From Puffinus mauretanicus (taxonomy: Eukaryota > Chordata > Aves > Procellariiformes > Procellariidae), in the NCBI GenBank assembly GCA_023333565.1, contig JAJKFH010002178.1, positions 186,001 to 250,000 of the forward strand: 64,000 bases of DNA, given 5' to 3'. Made by a program: the position numbers and the translations under genes. This document shows, piece by piece, positions 48,850 to 60,248 of this stretch. The notes under the pieces are model-generated. The model was not told where the DNA came from, did no database searches, and worked only from the letters and a program-made list of their open reading frames with translations. Every line of letters begins with the position of its first letter. The stretch's first letter is position 1.

Positions 48850-51800
48850 ATTATTTATGCAACATGATGCTTTTAAAGTTATAGTTGATTATTTTAAGAA
48901 AATGTTATACAATCTGCTTTTGTAAAGTTCATATGACAAGCTACTCAGTATCTGGGAAGAAAAGCCTCGTTGCAATGTGAAGCCATAATGTAGCATTAGA
49001 ACATTGTGAGTAGTAATGAGTAAACCTGAAGAAAAAACCTTTCTCATTTGGATCAATTCTCCAGGTTATACTTTTCCAAACAAAGAGAGGGAGGATAGCT
49101 CACAAAAGCTAGCTTTCCCATGTTACTGCTGATACATCCTGTGTGGAATGTGTAGAAAAAGAACATAATAAGAATACCCTTTTTTGTCATATTGTTTAAA
49201 CAATTTAATTTCTAGACCTAAACAGGGAGTTCACAGTTCTAACTTTGAATGCAGATATATATACACACACATATGTATGTATATTTTAATTATCAAACTT
49301 CTTTTTTCTGCTATATGGAAACTTGTGCTGCTTTTAGTTTGCCTAATATATTTAAAAAATTCATAACTATGGGAGACAATTCACTTGGATTCAAAAAGTG
49401 GTGCATCACACAATAGATATGATGATGGCTTATGGGATCTGAAATATGTAGTATTTCCACAGAGAGGAACTCAGCAACAATATTAAAGTGAATGGCACTC
49501 CACAATCTTTTCTGAAATGCCTGGATTAGGAGTGCAATACTGGGCCTTTAATCTGCAAAATAAACTCTTGCAGTGGGGAAGGAGCTTGGGAGGTGGCCGG
49601 TGCAAGGAGTTGCTCACAGCAGGGTCAGTAGTGGGGTCATACTGGGCTGCTCAGAACTTCGTCCCGTCAGGACCTGAGACCCCCTGAGGAGGGAAGGAGC
49701 CCGCACAGCCCCCAGGCAGCCTGTGCCACCGCTTGCTTATCCTCTCAATTTCATGATCATCGTTCAAGAAGTACTTACTGCATGGAAAACCAGAGAGTCT
49801 CAAGTGTTCATTTTTTCTCTGTATTACTTAGGTCTACTGATTAGATTAGATTGATTATTGATTGGTAAATAGAAAATGCAACTAGAAGCATAAAATGTAG
49901 CTATATCTTTGTCTATGCTGATCCTTCACCAGCTCTTCCAAAGGTGAAGCTCTTCAGCATGCCCTTGTTGGGTGTGTGATGGCATGATGTTCTGGGTCCT
50001 TTTTTTATTTTTTTGGTGCAAAACGCCCTATAAAGCTATCACAGACTGTCAATTAAAAGGATCCTTAGCATGGAGGACCTGTGGCTTAGTGCAGAGACCA
50101 AGGAAGGCCTCACTGTGGCATCTGTTAGGTTCTCATTTTAAAGCACGAGCAGGAACTTGGGGTGTGACTGCAAAAAACATATTCTGTCTATTCACAGACA
50201 TCTGACATTATCCCTAGGATTTAGAAGCATTATTAACTTCGTGCATCTGGGTCTGTTGTAGCTCATACTGATGCTCTTCCTTTGAGTAAAATTTTCAGAG
50301 GAAGTCAGAATTGTTATAAAGGAGTAGTAGATTTCAACAAGATTGCAGGTTGATAGGAGACAGCTCCACAGAAAGGTCAACCTAAAGCTTAGTACTGGTC
50401 AAAAAACCAGACTGCATGTTACAGATTATTAAGAAATGAATAGTGGAAGTTACTATGCTGCTGAATGCATACCAATATCTTGAATACTGGCTGTAGCTTA
50501 GTTTATCCCATCTTAAAAACACTGTATTAGAATTAGGAAAGTTTCAGAGGAAGGAGATGCATTGGCAAGTAACTGAATAGAGCAACTAGTGTTAAGGACC
50601 CTACATCTACACTGTATATAGCTTGGGAGTTTCTCTTCCAGCCAAACATTTCCATGCACACAGTTCAAAGCTTTCTGCTTGGTGCATACTGGGTCTGGTT
50701 CATTTTTTTTCTGGAAGAAATCTAATTCTTATGCATCAAAACTGTTCAATGTGCAGCAAGTGGGACAAACAGGGACTTTGCTTCAAAACTGCCTTTACTG
50801 CTTGAATCAAAATTTTGTAGAGGCAGTGGAAAGTGATCAGGGGTATGATGTAGCTTCCACAGAGTGAACAATGAAACTAAGCAAGCAGCCTGCTGCCCAA
50901 GAGGGATCATCTGAGAAATTGTTAAACTCTTGGGTGGCGTAGACAACGAGAAAAGGGATTTATTGTCCACTACTATTTCTGGTGAAAAAAACCTGTGAGG
51001 TACTTCATAAACCTAGCAGGGGAGTAGTTCAGAACAAGTAATAGAAAGGGACTCTTCTTACTGCTACAGGGTCTCCATGTCTTGGGATGTTATGGATCCT
51101 AAAATGCCATATAGGTTCAAGGTGAAATAAGTTAAATTTATGGAAAAATATCTGTGTAAGTTTACTATATATAGAAAAAGTAACTCTGGCTCAACAAGTT
51201 CCTTAACTGAAAATTGAGGAGTCTCTAGGGATGTTTGGGAAGTACCACGTCCTATTTGCCCTATTCTAGTACTCTTCCACCACTTACACTTCTGTCTTGG
51301 GGTGCTTTTAGAAAAAGGATACTCAATAAGGCAGACCTTTGATCTTACACTGTTTGGCTTTTCTTATAGTAATAGGTGTTTGGCATTTGATGTCCTTGTC
51401 ATGTCACTAGTCGGGTGCCCATCTAATTCTTTGAGTTCATGAGTGCTTTTGGTAATGGTTTCTGGTCTTAGTGATCACTCAGGATTGAAATATCACTTAA
51501 TAAGAGAGAAACAGTTGCAAAGACAGACACATTCCAAAACCCAAGTATTGTTTAGTGTTGTAATGTCTGCAGTTCAGATTTAGACTGGTTCTAGATGCAT
51601 ATTTAATTAGAAAGCTAAGGAATTACAGTTGAAACAGTAAGCTAATTCCTCCTAACTTACAGAAGTAAAATTAAATTCCCTTAATATGTATTCTAAAACA
51701 CTGGAATCAGAAAAGAAATGTAGCTGCACTTCTCATTCAAGAAGCACTTTCTTTTACGTCTTGGATTTTTTTAAATTCCTTTATGGAAAGATTTTTCCCT

Positions 51801-53504
51801 CCATCACACCTTTGTTTTGTTAATTTAATTAATTAGAAAACATCTGACCAAGACACCTTCCTCTAAATATACTGTCTTACATTAGGATCCCAGTCTTTTT
51901 GTGTTGATTAAATAGGTATTGTTTTCACTGTATTGTGTACAAATAATGTTCATCATGTTCTGAAGTTTATAAAGTGACTTCAGAAGTGCAAAACTTACTG
52001 CATTAAGTTTAGGTTTATCATGATTTTGGCTACAACTGAAATGTTTTATCCCCTGTTGCATTTATCCTCTGCTGCCTTTCAAGATAGTGAAGAAATAAGT
52101 ATTTCTTTGCCATTGGTGGTGGAATTATACAGTCATCTTATCATAAAAGTTAATTTTTCTTTAGTTTTATTTTTGTATAGTAACAATCAATTTATTTATA
52201 GTGACAAATGACCAGTGAGCATCAAGTGGTTCTAAAGCTTTCATTTGAATGATATGCGAGGGATCCTGAATACTGGTGAACTTAAAAGGCCTTAAAGTGT
52301 TACATGTCTCAACCTTGCTTAGAAGAAAAACATGGGTAAGAGTATAGCACTTTACTGCTGCATGTTTAACACTGCTGGTTGTCTTATGGTTTCTGAGAGA
52401 GATATGGATCAACAGCCCTTGGTATCAGCCTGTAGTTTTTGGCCATTATTAGTTGTTCTGAACAGGTACTAACACATATAATTTTTACTACACACCATTA
52501 CTTTGTTCTTTAGACATGTCCTGTATGTATAATTAAATATTAACTATATACTTGCATTTAACTTGTATTCTTTCTTCTTTTTGGCTGAAAGAGGTATCTC
52601 AACTGCTGACAGTGTAAGGGAAGAATAGGAATTTATGAGATAATCAATACTTAAATCAATAATATTCTGTAGTCATTTCACATCAACTGCAGTGGCAACC
52701 AAAGTTTTATCTGATGCAAAGACTAGTGTAGTGTGCTAAACATAAGAAAGAAGCAAGGTCTTCAGTAAAGGTGATGATATGGAGCATGAAGTTAGTGTAG
52801 AAACACTCGTTTTTATCTCAAGTGGCTTTGGACAATTATAAATTTGCCTACTCAAACATTTGGATTGAATTTCATCATGCAATGACATAAAAACATTTCA
52901 ATTACAGCATGAATACTGTGAGCAATCTTGAGGTAACTTGCAAAAAAACCTCAACCCAGGGCCATGAAAATGGGGAAACAGCAGCAGTGCAATGTTGAAA
53001 ATGTATTCTTCAGAAGAAAATAACTTACAGTTAAGCATCCTTCTGTATTATTTTGTAGACATAATCCAAAATTGGATTATGAGAGTCAATGTTAGCAATG
53101 TACATTAGAAATTTGGACTGAACACAAAAGTCTGCTTCTCTTAAGAGCCTCTGCTTTATGTCCGAAAGCGTGAGACTGCAGTTTAAGCAATTTGCAATCA
53201 GCAGAAAAATCTCCAGGGACAATCCAAATAGATTTACTTCCAGGGTTATCTATTAATATTCTTTCCTCTACCAGGCAAAAAAGAAACTCAGTGTTACTTT
53301 TTGAGATAGATTTACAAAATCTGTTTTAAAACCCCAGCTGAATTATAACCCTTGTATTTGTTCAGATACTTTTTGGATCAGCCTGAAAAGTTACAGGATG
53401 TGTGAAATATGAGAAGTGGAATGTACTTGTCCTACGAAATTTTCATCCCAGTTTGTCACATGACCAGTTTTTGGCATGTAAAATACTAAGATGAAATTAA
53501 TACC

Positions 53505-54066
53505 TCATAGTGGAGGGAGGTGATTCGGCCCCTCTATTCCGCCCTGGTAAGACCCCACCTGGAGTGTTGTGTTCAGCTCTGGGGTCCTCCATACAGGAAA
53601 GGCATGGACCTGTTGGAGGGGGTCCAGAGGAGGGCCACGAAAATGATGGAACACCTCTCCTATCAGGACAGGCTGAGAGAGTTGGGGTTGTTCAGCCTGG
53701 AGATGAGAATGCTCTGCAGAGACCTTATTGCAGCCTTTCAATACTTAAAGGGGACTTATAAGAAAGGTGGGGACAAACTTTTTAACAAGACCAGTTGCGA
53801 TAGAACAAGGGATAATGTTTTTAAACTTAAAGAGGGTAGATTTAGACTAGATATAGGGAAGAAATTTTTTAAAATGAGGGTGGTGAAACACTAGCACAAG
53901 TTGCCCAGAGAGGTGGTAGATGCCCCATCCCTGGGAAGATTCAAGGTCCGGCTGGATGGGGCTCTGAGCAACCTGATGTAGTTGAAGATGTCCCGGTTCA
54001 TTGCATGAGGGTTAAAGGTCCCTTCCAACCCAAACTATTCTATGATTCTATGAGCTATTCTATGAT
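53505..54066 (+). mobile_element. CR1 LINE, 5'-truncated 3' end
   Basis: About 560 bp of CR1 in plus orientation. It starts within the region after the reverse transcriptase and ends in octamer units (TATTCTATGATTCTATGAGC) near 54066. The GGTCCCTTCCAACCC block of the 3' UTR is present. It is longer than the copy at 12793-13078 and belongs to a similar subfamily, judging by the shared C-terminal residues and 3' UTR. Confidence 0.95.
53520..53986 (+). pseudogene. CR1 ORF2 C-terminal part with one early stop
   Basis: The frame runs from residues [20 protein letters not shown] through [20 protein letters not shown] to [19 protein letters not shown]. It is interrupted by TAG at 53892-53894, where the copy at 12793 has Trp (KHWHRLPREVV). 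It then continues as HKLPREVVDAPSL to the natural stop near 53980. There is one premature stop and no frameshift that I can see. The part corresponds to the ORF2 region beyond the catalytic core, so no enzyme activity is encoded. Confidence 0.88.
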
Positions 54067-54444
54067 GGGTTATAGATATGATTAAAAGAAAAAATCAGAG
54101 TGATCCATTTTTTCACAGATGACATTTTCTGAGTGTCATGTTACTTAAAAGTTTTGTCCACAGGGAGGGTATAGCACATGGGAATTTATGGATTGCTGTA
54201 CTGGATCAGATCAGAGTAATCTAGTTTTGGCATCTAAAGTGAAACACAAGAAGCAAATGTGAAACTACCTTCAAACTTCAAATTCTTTATGAAGAAGAAG
54301 CCATTTTGGTACTCTATTGTTAGATGCTATGGCAGCTCTCTTGCACACTGCACTGTAGTGGCCTATATCCCTACAGATCTAGGCACTCACCTGTTCTCAT
54401 ACACATTTGCTGAGCATAAGTAGCACATAAGTTTCTTACCCTAT

Positions 54445-54790
54445 TGTCCTGGTTTCGGCTGGGATAGGGTTAAATTTCTTCCTAGTGTTGTGTTTTGGAT
54501 TTAGTATGAGGAGAACATTGATAACACACTGATGTTTTCAGTTGTTGCTAAGTGCCCTCCTAGTCCAAGGACAGCTCCCATGCCTACTGACTGAGCTAGG
54601 TGCACAAGATGGGAGGGAACATAATCAGGACAGCCAGCCCAGCTGGCTAATGGGGTATTCCATACCATGTGACGTCATGCTCAGTATATGAAGGGTAGGC
54701 GTGATCCAGGAAGTACCGATCGCTACTTGGTTATCGGTCAGCGCAGGTGGTGAGCAATTGCATTGTGCATCACTCATTTTGTATATTCTG

Positions 54791-54821
<31 letters not shown>

Positions 54822-54965
54822 TTTCCCTTTTCTGTTAAACTGTCTTTACCTCAACCCACGAGTTTTTCTCACTTTTACCCTTCCGATTCTCTCTCCATCC
54901 CACTGGGGGAGGAGTGAGTGAGTGGCTGCGTGGTATTTGGCTGCCTGTCAGGTTAAACCACGACA
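54445..54965 (+). mobile_element. ERVL-like LTR, copy 1
   Basis: A 521-bp LTR from TGTCCTGGTTTCGGCTGGG to TTAAACCACGACA, with the TG...CA ends of retroviral LTRs. I recognise it from memory as a common avian ERVL-type family. It matches copy 2 at 60249-60771 over its whole length, at roughly 95% by eye, with indels mainly in the ATT microsatellite. The plus orientation is indicated by the CRE and TATA-like box in the middle and the AAACTGTCTTTACCTCAACC end region. The flanking 5-mers (CCTAT and GTCCT) do not match, so the target-site duplication has been lost or the flanks have been rearranged. No gag or pol adjoins it. Confidence 0.88.
54670..54677 (+). promoter_or_regulatory. CRE palindrome in ERVL-like LTR copy 1
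   Basis: TGACGTCA is a perfect CREB/ATF binding palindrome. It lies shortly upstream of TCAGTATATGAA, the likely TATA region of the LTR. The same spacing is kept in copy 2. Confidence 0.6.
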
Positions 54966-55173
54966 GTCCTTTATAACATGGCTGAAGTACTTGCAGGGTT
55001 GACCCTGGCTGGACACCAGGTGCCCACTAAAGCCGCTGTATCACTCCTTCTCCTCAGCTGGATAGGAGAGAGAAAATATAACGAAAGACTTGTGGGTTGA
55101 GATAAGGACAGGGAGATCACTCACCAATTACCATCAGGGGCAAAACAGACTCAACTTGGGGAAATTAATTTAA

Positions 55174-55179
55174 TTTATT
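55174..55179 (-). promoter_or_regulatory. Polyadenylation signal of the ERVK-like 3' LTR
   Basis: AATAAA on the minus strand, in the block conserved with 8463-8468 of the solo LTR, about 180 bp from the LTR 3' end. Confidence 0.6.
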
Positions 55180-55567
55180 ACCAATCAAAGTCAGAGTAGG
55201 ATAATGAGAAAATGAAAACTAAATCTTAAACCTTCTCCCCATCCCTCCCTTCTTCCCAGCCTTAACTTTACTCCCAATTTTCTCTACCTCCTCCCGCCCA
55301 GCAGCACAGTGGGACAGGGAATGGGGGTTGTGATCAGTTCATCACACCTTGTCTCTGCCGCTCCTTCCTTCCCAGGGGGAGGACTCCTCACACTCTTCCC
55401 CTGCTCCAGCGTGAGGTCCCTCCGACGGGAGACGGTCCTCTATGAACTTCTCCAATGTGAGTTCTTCCCACGGGCTGCAGTTCCTCACAAACTGCTCCAG
55501 TGTGGGTCCTTTCCACGGGGTGCAGTCCTTCAGGAACAGACGGCTCCAGCGTGGGTCCCCCGCAGGG

Positions 55568-55891
55568 TCACAAGTCCTGCCAGCAAACCTGCTCCAGCAT
55601 GGGGTCCTCTCTCCATGGGGCCACAGGTCCTGCCAGGAGTCTGCTCCAGCATGGGGTCTCCACAGGGTCACAGCCTCCTTCAGGTGCATCCACCTGCTCC
55701 AGTGTGGAGTCCTCCCCAGGCTGCAGGTGGGTATCTGCTCCACTGTTAACCTCCATGGGCTGCAGGGGGACAGCCTGCCTCACCATGGTCTTCACTGTGG
55801 GCTGCATGGGAATCTCTGCTCCGGCACCTGGTACACCTCCTCCCCCTCCTTCTTCCCTCTCCTTGAGTGTCTGCAGAGTTGTTTCTCTCAC
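55568..55891 (-). other. 107-codon sense-strand frame inside the 3' LTR
   Basis: Counterpart of the frame at 8855-9178: same start, same length, same end, with eight residue differences by my count and no stop or indel. It is rich in Glu, Gly and Pro, has no predicted membrane segment and no known domain. A second sense frame of 133 codons (55342-55743) overlaps in another phase, which warns that openness here may be only compositional. Confidence 0.2.
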
Positions 55892-56143
55892 ATGTTCTCA
55901 TTCCTCTCTCCAGCTACAATTGCTGTTGTGCAGGTTTGGGTTTTTTTCTCCCCTTCTTAACTATGTTATCCCAGAGGCGCTACCACTGTCACTGATGGGC
56001 TCAGCCTTGGCCAGTGCCGGGTCTGTCTTGGAGCCAGTTGGCATTAGGTCTATTGGACCTGGGGGAAGCTTCTAGCAGCTTCTCACAGAAGCCACCCCTG
56101 TAGTTCCCCCTCTGCCAAAACCTTGCCACGCAAACCCAATACA

Positions 56144-56160
56144 TTCCACCCCTTGCCTCT
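56144..56160 (-). promoter_or_regulatory. Polypurine tract
   Basis: On minus, AGAGGCAAGGGGTGGAA ends immediately before the TG of the 3' LTR. It is 15 of 17 purines, in the place where plus-strand DNA synthesis of a retrovirus is primed. Confidence 0.65.
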
Positions 56161-56442
56161 GTGAATCACATATTTCAGAATTAACATTAAAATCCACATT
56201 CATCACACAATCTTCCCAAACTTCACTCACATCAACAAAAAATATTCCCCACACCAAAATCAAAATGACATCATCACAACACCAAATGAAAGTGGACAAT
56301 TTACACACAATCCACCCCTTTTCTCTTAACCACAATTACAACAACTGAAATTCTCCACAATCATTCCTCTCTCTAATATTTTTCAGGCCATGTTTTTGCC
56401 CATTACCTCCCCCAGTTACTATCCTTATCTCAAATTCCTCAA
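56161..56442 (-). other. Short interior of the ERVK-like element
   Basis: About 280 bp between primer site and polypurine tract. It contains two minus-strand frames (87 codons at 56335-56072, which runs into the LTR, and 62 codons at 56524-56336, which begins in the LTR remnant). Neither contains a capsid, protease, polymerase or envelope motif that I can recognise. It may be the join of leader and pre-LTR sequences after deletion of all genes. Confidence 0.5.
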
Positions 56443-56460
56443 TCCCCATACTGGGTGCCA
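56443..56460 (-). promoter_or_regulatory. Primer-binding site, tRNA-Lys type, decayed
   Basis: On minus, TGGCACCCAGTATGGGGA matches 13 of 18 positions of the Lys-type site TGGCGCCCAACGTGGGGC. It lies 9 bases after the LTR end. The match and placement support an ERVK-like assignment. Confidence 0.6.
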
Positions 56461-56469
56461 AAAAGGACT

Positions 56470-56530
56470 GTGGGGGGTTGACCCTGGTTAAACGCCAGGG
56501 TGTCCACCAAAGGCACTCTATCACTCCACC
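56470..56530 (-). mobile_element. Remnant of the 5' LTR end
   Basis: The plus strand reads TGTGGGGGGTTGACCCTGG and then a diverged form of the terminal block seen at 8279 and 54992, up to ATCACTCC. Beyond about 56530 unique sequence begins, so more than 1 kb of the 5' LTR is missing. Confidence 0.7.
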
Positions 56531-58955
56531 ACAATTGTCAATTGTCTTTCCTATTTAATTTCTCTTGTATTTTTGAAGTCTAAACTTTGCAGCCCTTAAT
56601 AGCATATAAAATCTGAAAAGCAGCATTTATCTTGTTGCATCTTTTTGTATGGAGCTGCTACAAATTTATCTTTGCAAGAGGAACCAGAAGTCGGTGGAAC
56701 TTGTGAGAACAGATAGAGGATAAAACTAGGCAGGTTTGCAGAGTAATGAGCTCTGAGTCAAATAAGCGTGGTTAATTATGTCTGGGATGTTATCAGAGCT
56801 TTTGATCTTACCCAGATTGAAGTGAATTGCACTGAGAACTCACTCATGGCAAAACTTATATTTCACCAACTACTTCAAGTTGGAACCTAATCATCTGGTA
56901 CAGAATCCAGGGTACAAATGAGAGTCTTGGCATTGACTTAGCGGTCAATGGATTGGATTGGACCCTATGGCCAAGTTCTGTTTCTAGGACAATATTTTTT
57001 GAATGAAACTAAAGTGAAGTTGAACAAATAGAATTTTGTTTCCTTGGTTCATGTTTAGGAGGTCTGAACATTCCTGGTGTGTTGAGCTGGGATCCAAAGT
57101 CCAATTACAGAGAAGTTTATGTATCAAAATACCCTAGGCAAGGAAATAGACATTCTCTAGAGCATCATAAGCTACATATCTCAAAGCACACTTTTATGTT
57201 TCCATGACGTGGCAACTTAGTAAAGTCTAAAGCAGACAACTTCACAGCAGTGGTGGGAACCCAAGATTATTCTTCCGTGAGGTATTTTAGGCACAGTGGG
57301 AGACAACGTTTGAAATGACCTTCTGAATTGCTTTGGACTGACATGAAGAAGTGCATAATGATGGTGGTGTGGTTACTGTGTTCCACATCCAGCTCCAAAA
57401 GTATAATTGCAGGTCAGTTGTGTGTATAGCATGTTGTTTACACAGCACATTTACAAGTGAACTATAAAAATCTGCATTCTCAACTTTATTAAAAAGTAAA
57501 ATCAACTGCATGATGCTGCAGTGTTGACCCAAAACATATGGCCAAATAATAAAACAGAACAGAAAACTAGTTTAAAAATCTTGATATACTATGATGTGCA
57601 GTGTAGAGTACCTTATAAGTGAAGCGAACTGTGAAAAGTTTATACTTTTTTTCCAACTGTTCTCCAGTAGAAATTCTGACCCAAGGTTAGCTGTAACTGT
57701 GTTATGGCAGGCTTCATACAATAGGTTTTTGTAAGTTCAGTTTTAAAACTGAAATATAGCTTGTGTTTTTGATTATAATAAAAAAATCCACCAATCCAAA
57801 ATTAAAATACAGAAGTGTATTGTGCAAATGTAATCTTACAAGGATTTATTAAACAACTGCAAAATGTAGAGGTAGCTCGCCCTCTCTATTTTTGTAATTG
57901 CATATCTCTGAACTAATTACTGGTTTGACATTTTAAGTTAGATACTTGTAATGAGTGCTATAAAAGAGTAAATCTTAAATCTACTGGAACAGTCTTGTTT
58001 GGTTTATGTTGGCAAACCAAGTCTACAATCAATATTTGTGGACTTCAGCTGAGATTTCAATTTGCAGTGCTGACAACGCTCAGCGGAAAAGAAAAGGTTT
58101 GTAGCAGAATGGCAGCAAAGGTTCTTGGATCTAGCTCCCCAGGGCATTACAGCAAGCTACCAGCGTTATGCATGGAGAGATATCTGGAGACTGTTAAAAA
58201 CTAAGAGATTTAGATTCAGTGATGCCTAGAATCAAACTCCATTGACATGCAAACCCCACAAGACAATCCAGAAAAGATCTTTTACAAAATATCAAATGCA
58301 TCAACATTCTTACCTAACTGACCCAGTTGATCAGATATTCTCAGAGAAATTAGAGGTATGTTTTCCATTTCTTTCCATTTCCTCAGACTGACTGTTAGAT
58401 CTTCTACAGATATCATGTCTCCATCATGGTTACAGGTATACCCTTCCTGTCCCCCTTTCTTTCTGCTTGTTCTGCTCAGATTCTTTTCCCTTTCATCACA
58501 CTCCTGGCCCACTTGAGCTTATAGGTTTCTGAGAACCGTGTACGCCTTAGGAAGTTTATTTGGTATTTTAGTTCACATGACAAATTGGCACAATTTATGC
58601 TAGACCTAGCAAACATCTATTTTTCCCAGTGTTAATTCCAGTCCCTACTCAGCACTATCTTGTAACTGTCAGCACCATTTGTCTTAAGCTTTGAGAAAGC
58701 CATTCTGCTGACTTTCTGTGGCACCAGGAAAATTCATGTTATGAAGACATCACCCGTGCTACTTACACTTGAAAAAGCCCCGCTTTCAAAATGGAGGCTT
58801 TTCACCAAGGTGTGTTTGTCAGCAGGTTTTGAACTAGGGAGTTCCTTCTAGTAAGCTTCAAATTCTGCCAGCTGCACTCCACCTCTTTTCGCTTTGGAAA
58901 GAACTGAAGCAGTAAGCCTGCCACTGCATATTATTTACTGATGTAACCCAGAAAA
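56531..58955. other. Unique AT-rich DNA, no gene recognised
   Basis: No recognisable repeat or gene. The frame at 57995-58204 shows no domain or useful splice context. Confidence 0.5.
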
Positions 58956-60188
58956 TAGAATCATAGAATCATAGAATCAGTAAGGTTGGAAAAGACCTTT
59001 AAGATCATCGAGTCCAACCGTCAATCCAACACACCATGCCCTCTACACCATGTCCCTAAGGGCCTCATCTACACGTCTTTTAAATACTTCCAGGGATGGT
59101 GATTCTACCACTTCCCTGGGCAGCCTGTTCCAAGGCCTGACCACTCTTTCAGTAAAGAAATTTCTCCTAATGTCCAATCTAAACCTCCCCTGGCGCAACT
59201 TGAGGCCATTTCCTCTTGTCCTATCGCTAGTTACTTGGCAGAAGAGACCAACACCCACCTCACTACAACCTCCTTTCAGGTAATTGTAGAGCACGATGAG
59301 GTCTCCCCTCAGCCTCCTCTTCTCCAGACTAAACAACCCCAGTTCCCTCAGCCGCTCCTCATAAGACTTGTGCTCCAGATCCGTCACCAGCTTCGTTGCC
59401 CTTCTCTGGACACGCTCCAGCACCTCCATGTCCTTCTTGTAGTGAGGGGCCCAGAACTGAACACAGGATTCGAGGTGTGGACTCACCAGTGCCCATTACA
59501 GGGGCACGATCACCTCCCTACTCCTGCTGACCACACTATTCCTAATACAGGCCAGGATGCCGTTGGCCTTCTTGGCCACCTGGGCACACTGCTGGCTCAT
59601 GTTCAGCCGGCTGTCAATCAGCACCCCCACGTCCTTTTCCTCTGGGCAGCTTTCCAGCCACTCTTCCCCAAGCCTGTAGCGTTGCCTGGGGTTGTTGTGG
59701 CCGAAGTGCAGGACCCGGCACTTGGCCTTGTTGAACCTCATACAATTGGCCTTGGCCCATCGATCCAGCCTGAACAGGTCCCTCTGCAGAGCCTTCCTAC
59801 CCTTGAGCAGATCAACACTCCCACCCAGCTTGGTGTCGTCTGCAAACTTACTGAGGGAGCACTCGATCCCCTTGTCCAGATCATCGATAAAGATATTAAA
59901 CAACACCGGCCCCAAAACTGAGCCCTGGGGAACACCGCTCGTGACCGGCCGCCAACTGGATTTAACTCCATTGACCACAACTCTCTGGGCTCGGCTGTCC
60001 AGCCAGTTTTTTACCCAGCGAAGAGTGTACCTGTCTAGGCCGTGAGCCGCCAGCTTCTCTAGGAGAATGCCGTGGGAGACAGTGTCAAAGGCTTTACTGA
60101 AGTCCAGGTAGACCACATCCACAGCCTTTCCCTCATCCACTAAGCGGGTCACCTAGTCATAGAAGGAGATCAGGTTGGTCAAGCAGTA
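58956..60188 (-). mobile_element. CR1 LINE, 5'-truncated, well preserved
   Basis: About 1.23 kb of CR1 on minus, covering the last two thirds of the reverse transcriptase, the C-terminal region and the 3' UTR. The 3' end at 58956 carries about three octamer units (ATAGAATC on plus). The interior reads in one frame with only two stops, so this is the youngest-looking CR1 in the window. The 5' truncation lies within the CLTNLISFYD block near 60188. Confidence 0.95.
59043..60188 (-). pseudogene. CR1 reverse transcriptase, one frame with two stops
   Basis: From 60188 to 59043 a single frame of about 380 codons is interrupted only by TAG at 60153-60155 (the family usually has Gln before VTRLVDEGK) and TAA at 59496-59498 (usually Tyr, in VPLYSALV). 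Counting from the codon after the first stop, LDFSKAFD is at residues 16-23, SGVPQGS at 72-78 and FADD at 103-106. Further on are [18 protein letters not shown] and [15 protein letters not shown], and the frame ends at a plausible natural stop after EALRDMV. Catalytic Asp residues are kept, but the finger region and endonuclease are missing, so it is inactive. Confidence 0.93.
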
Positions 60189-60243
60189 GGCCAAGTTTCA
60201 GAATAGACTTCAACTGAGTTTGCAGGAAGAGGTGTCAATTAGG

Positions 60244-60248
60244 GTGAT
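60244..60248. repeat. Target-site duplication, left copy (GTGAT)
   Basis: GTGAT directly before the LTR, identical to 60772-60776. Five bases is the size expected for ERVL-class integration. Confidence 0.9.

Larger units (their letters stand above)
39793..53504. other. Unique AT-rich DNA, no gene recognised
   Basis: The longest stretch without a clear feature. I see only low-complexity tracts (47214-47294 and 48821-48849), poly-A/T runs and possible faint old repeats. A frame at 47181-47561 on minus runs over a poly-Lys low-complexity tract and is not credible. No splice-bordered exon of a known protein was recognised. Confidence 0.5.
54992..56143 (-). mobile_element. 3' LTR of the compact ERVK-like provirus
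   Basis: 1152 bp and full-length relative to the solo LTR at 8279-9424. It starts on minus with TGTATTGGGTTTGCGTGG at 56143. The low-coordinate end TGCAGGGTTGACCC is slightly decayed. It carries the same tandem motif of about 45-50 bp (around 55405-55745), the same polyadenylation signal and the same 107-codon frame. Antisense frames of 146-191 codons on the plus strand are by-products of the GC-rich tandem motif. Confidence 0.88.
54992..56530 (-). mobile_element. Compact ERVK-like provirus with deleted interior
   Basis: In minus orientation the parts are a 61-bp remnant of the 5' LTR end (56530-56470), a Lys-type primer-binding site (56460-56443), a 326-bp interior, a polypurine tract (56160-56144) and a complete 3' LTR (56143-54992). 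All retroviral genes are absent. The order of the reverse-transcription signals is correct, so this is a provirus product and not a chance pair of LTRs. The 5' LTR remnant and the matching end of the 3' LTR differ considerably, which suggests age or a recombinant origin. The element begins 26 bp after ERVL-like LTR copy 1 and points the other way. Confidence 0.75.

Noticed and set aside
54200..54250. Phrase 'actggatcagatcagagtaatctagt' like the old repeat suspected at 7390
   Set aside because: Only about 25 bases are comparable and the surroundings do not match.
59235..59921. Plus-strand frame of 228 codons
   Set aside because: It is the antisense shadow of the CR1 reverse transcriptase on the minus strand and has no domain of its own.
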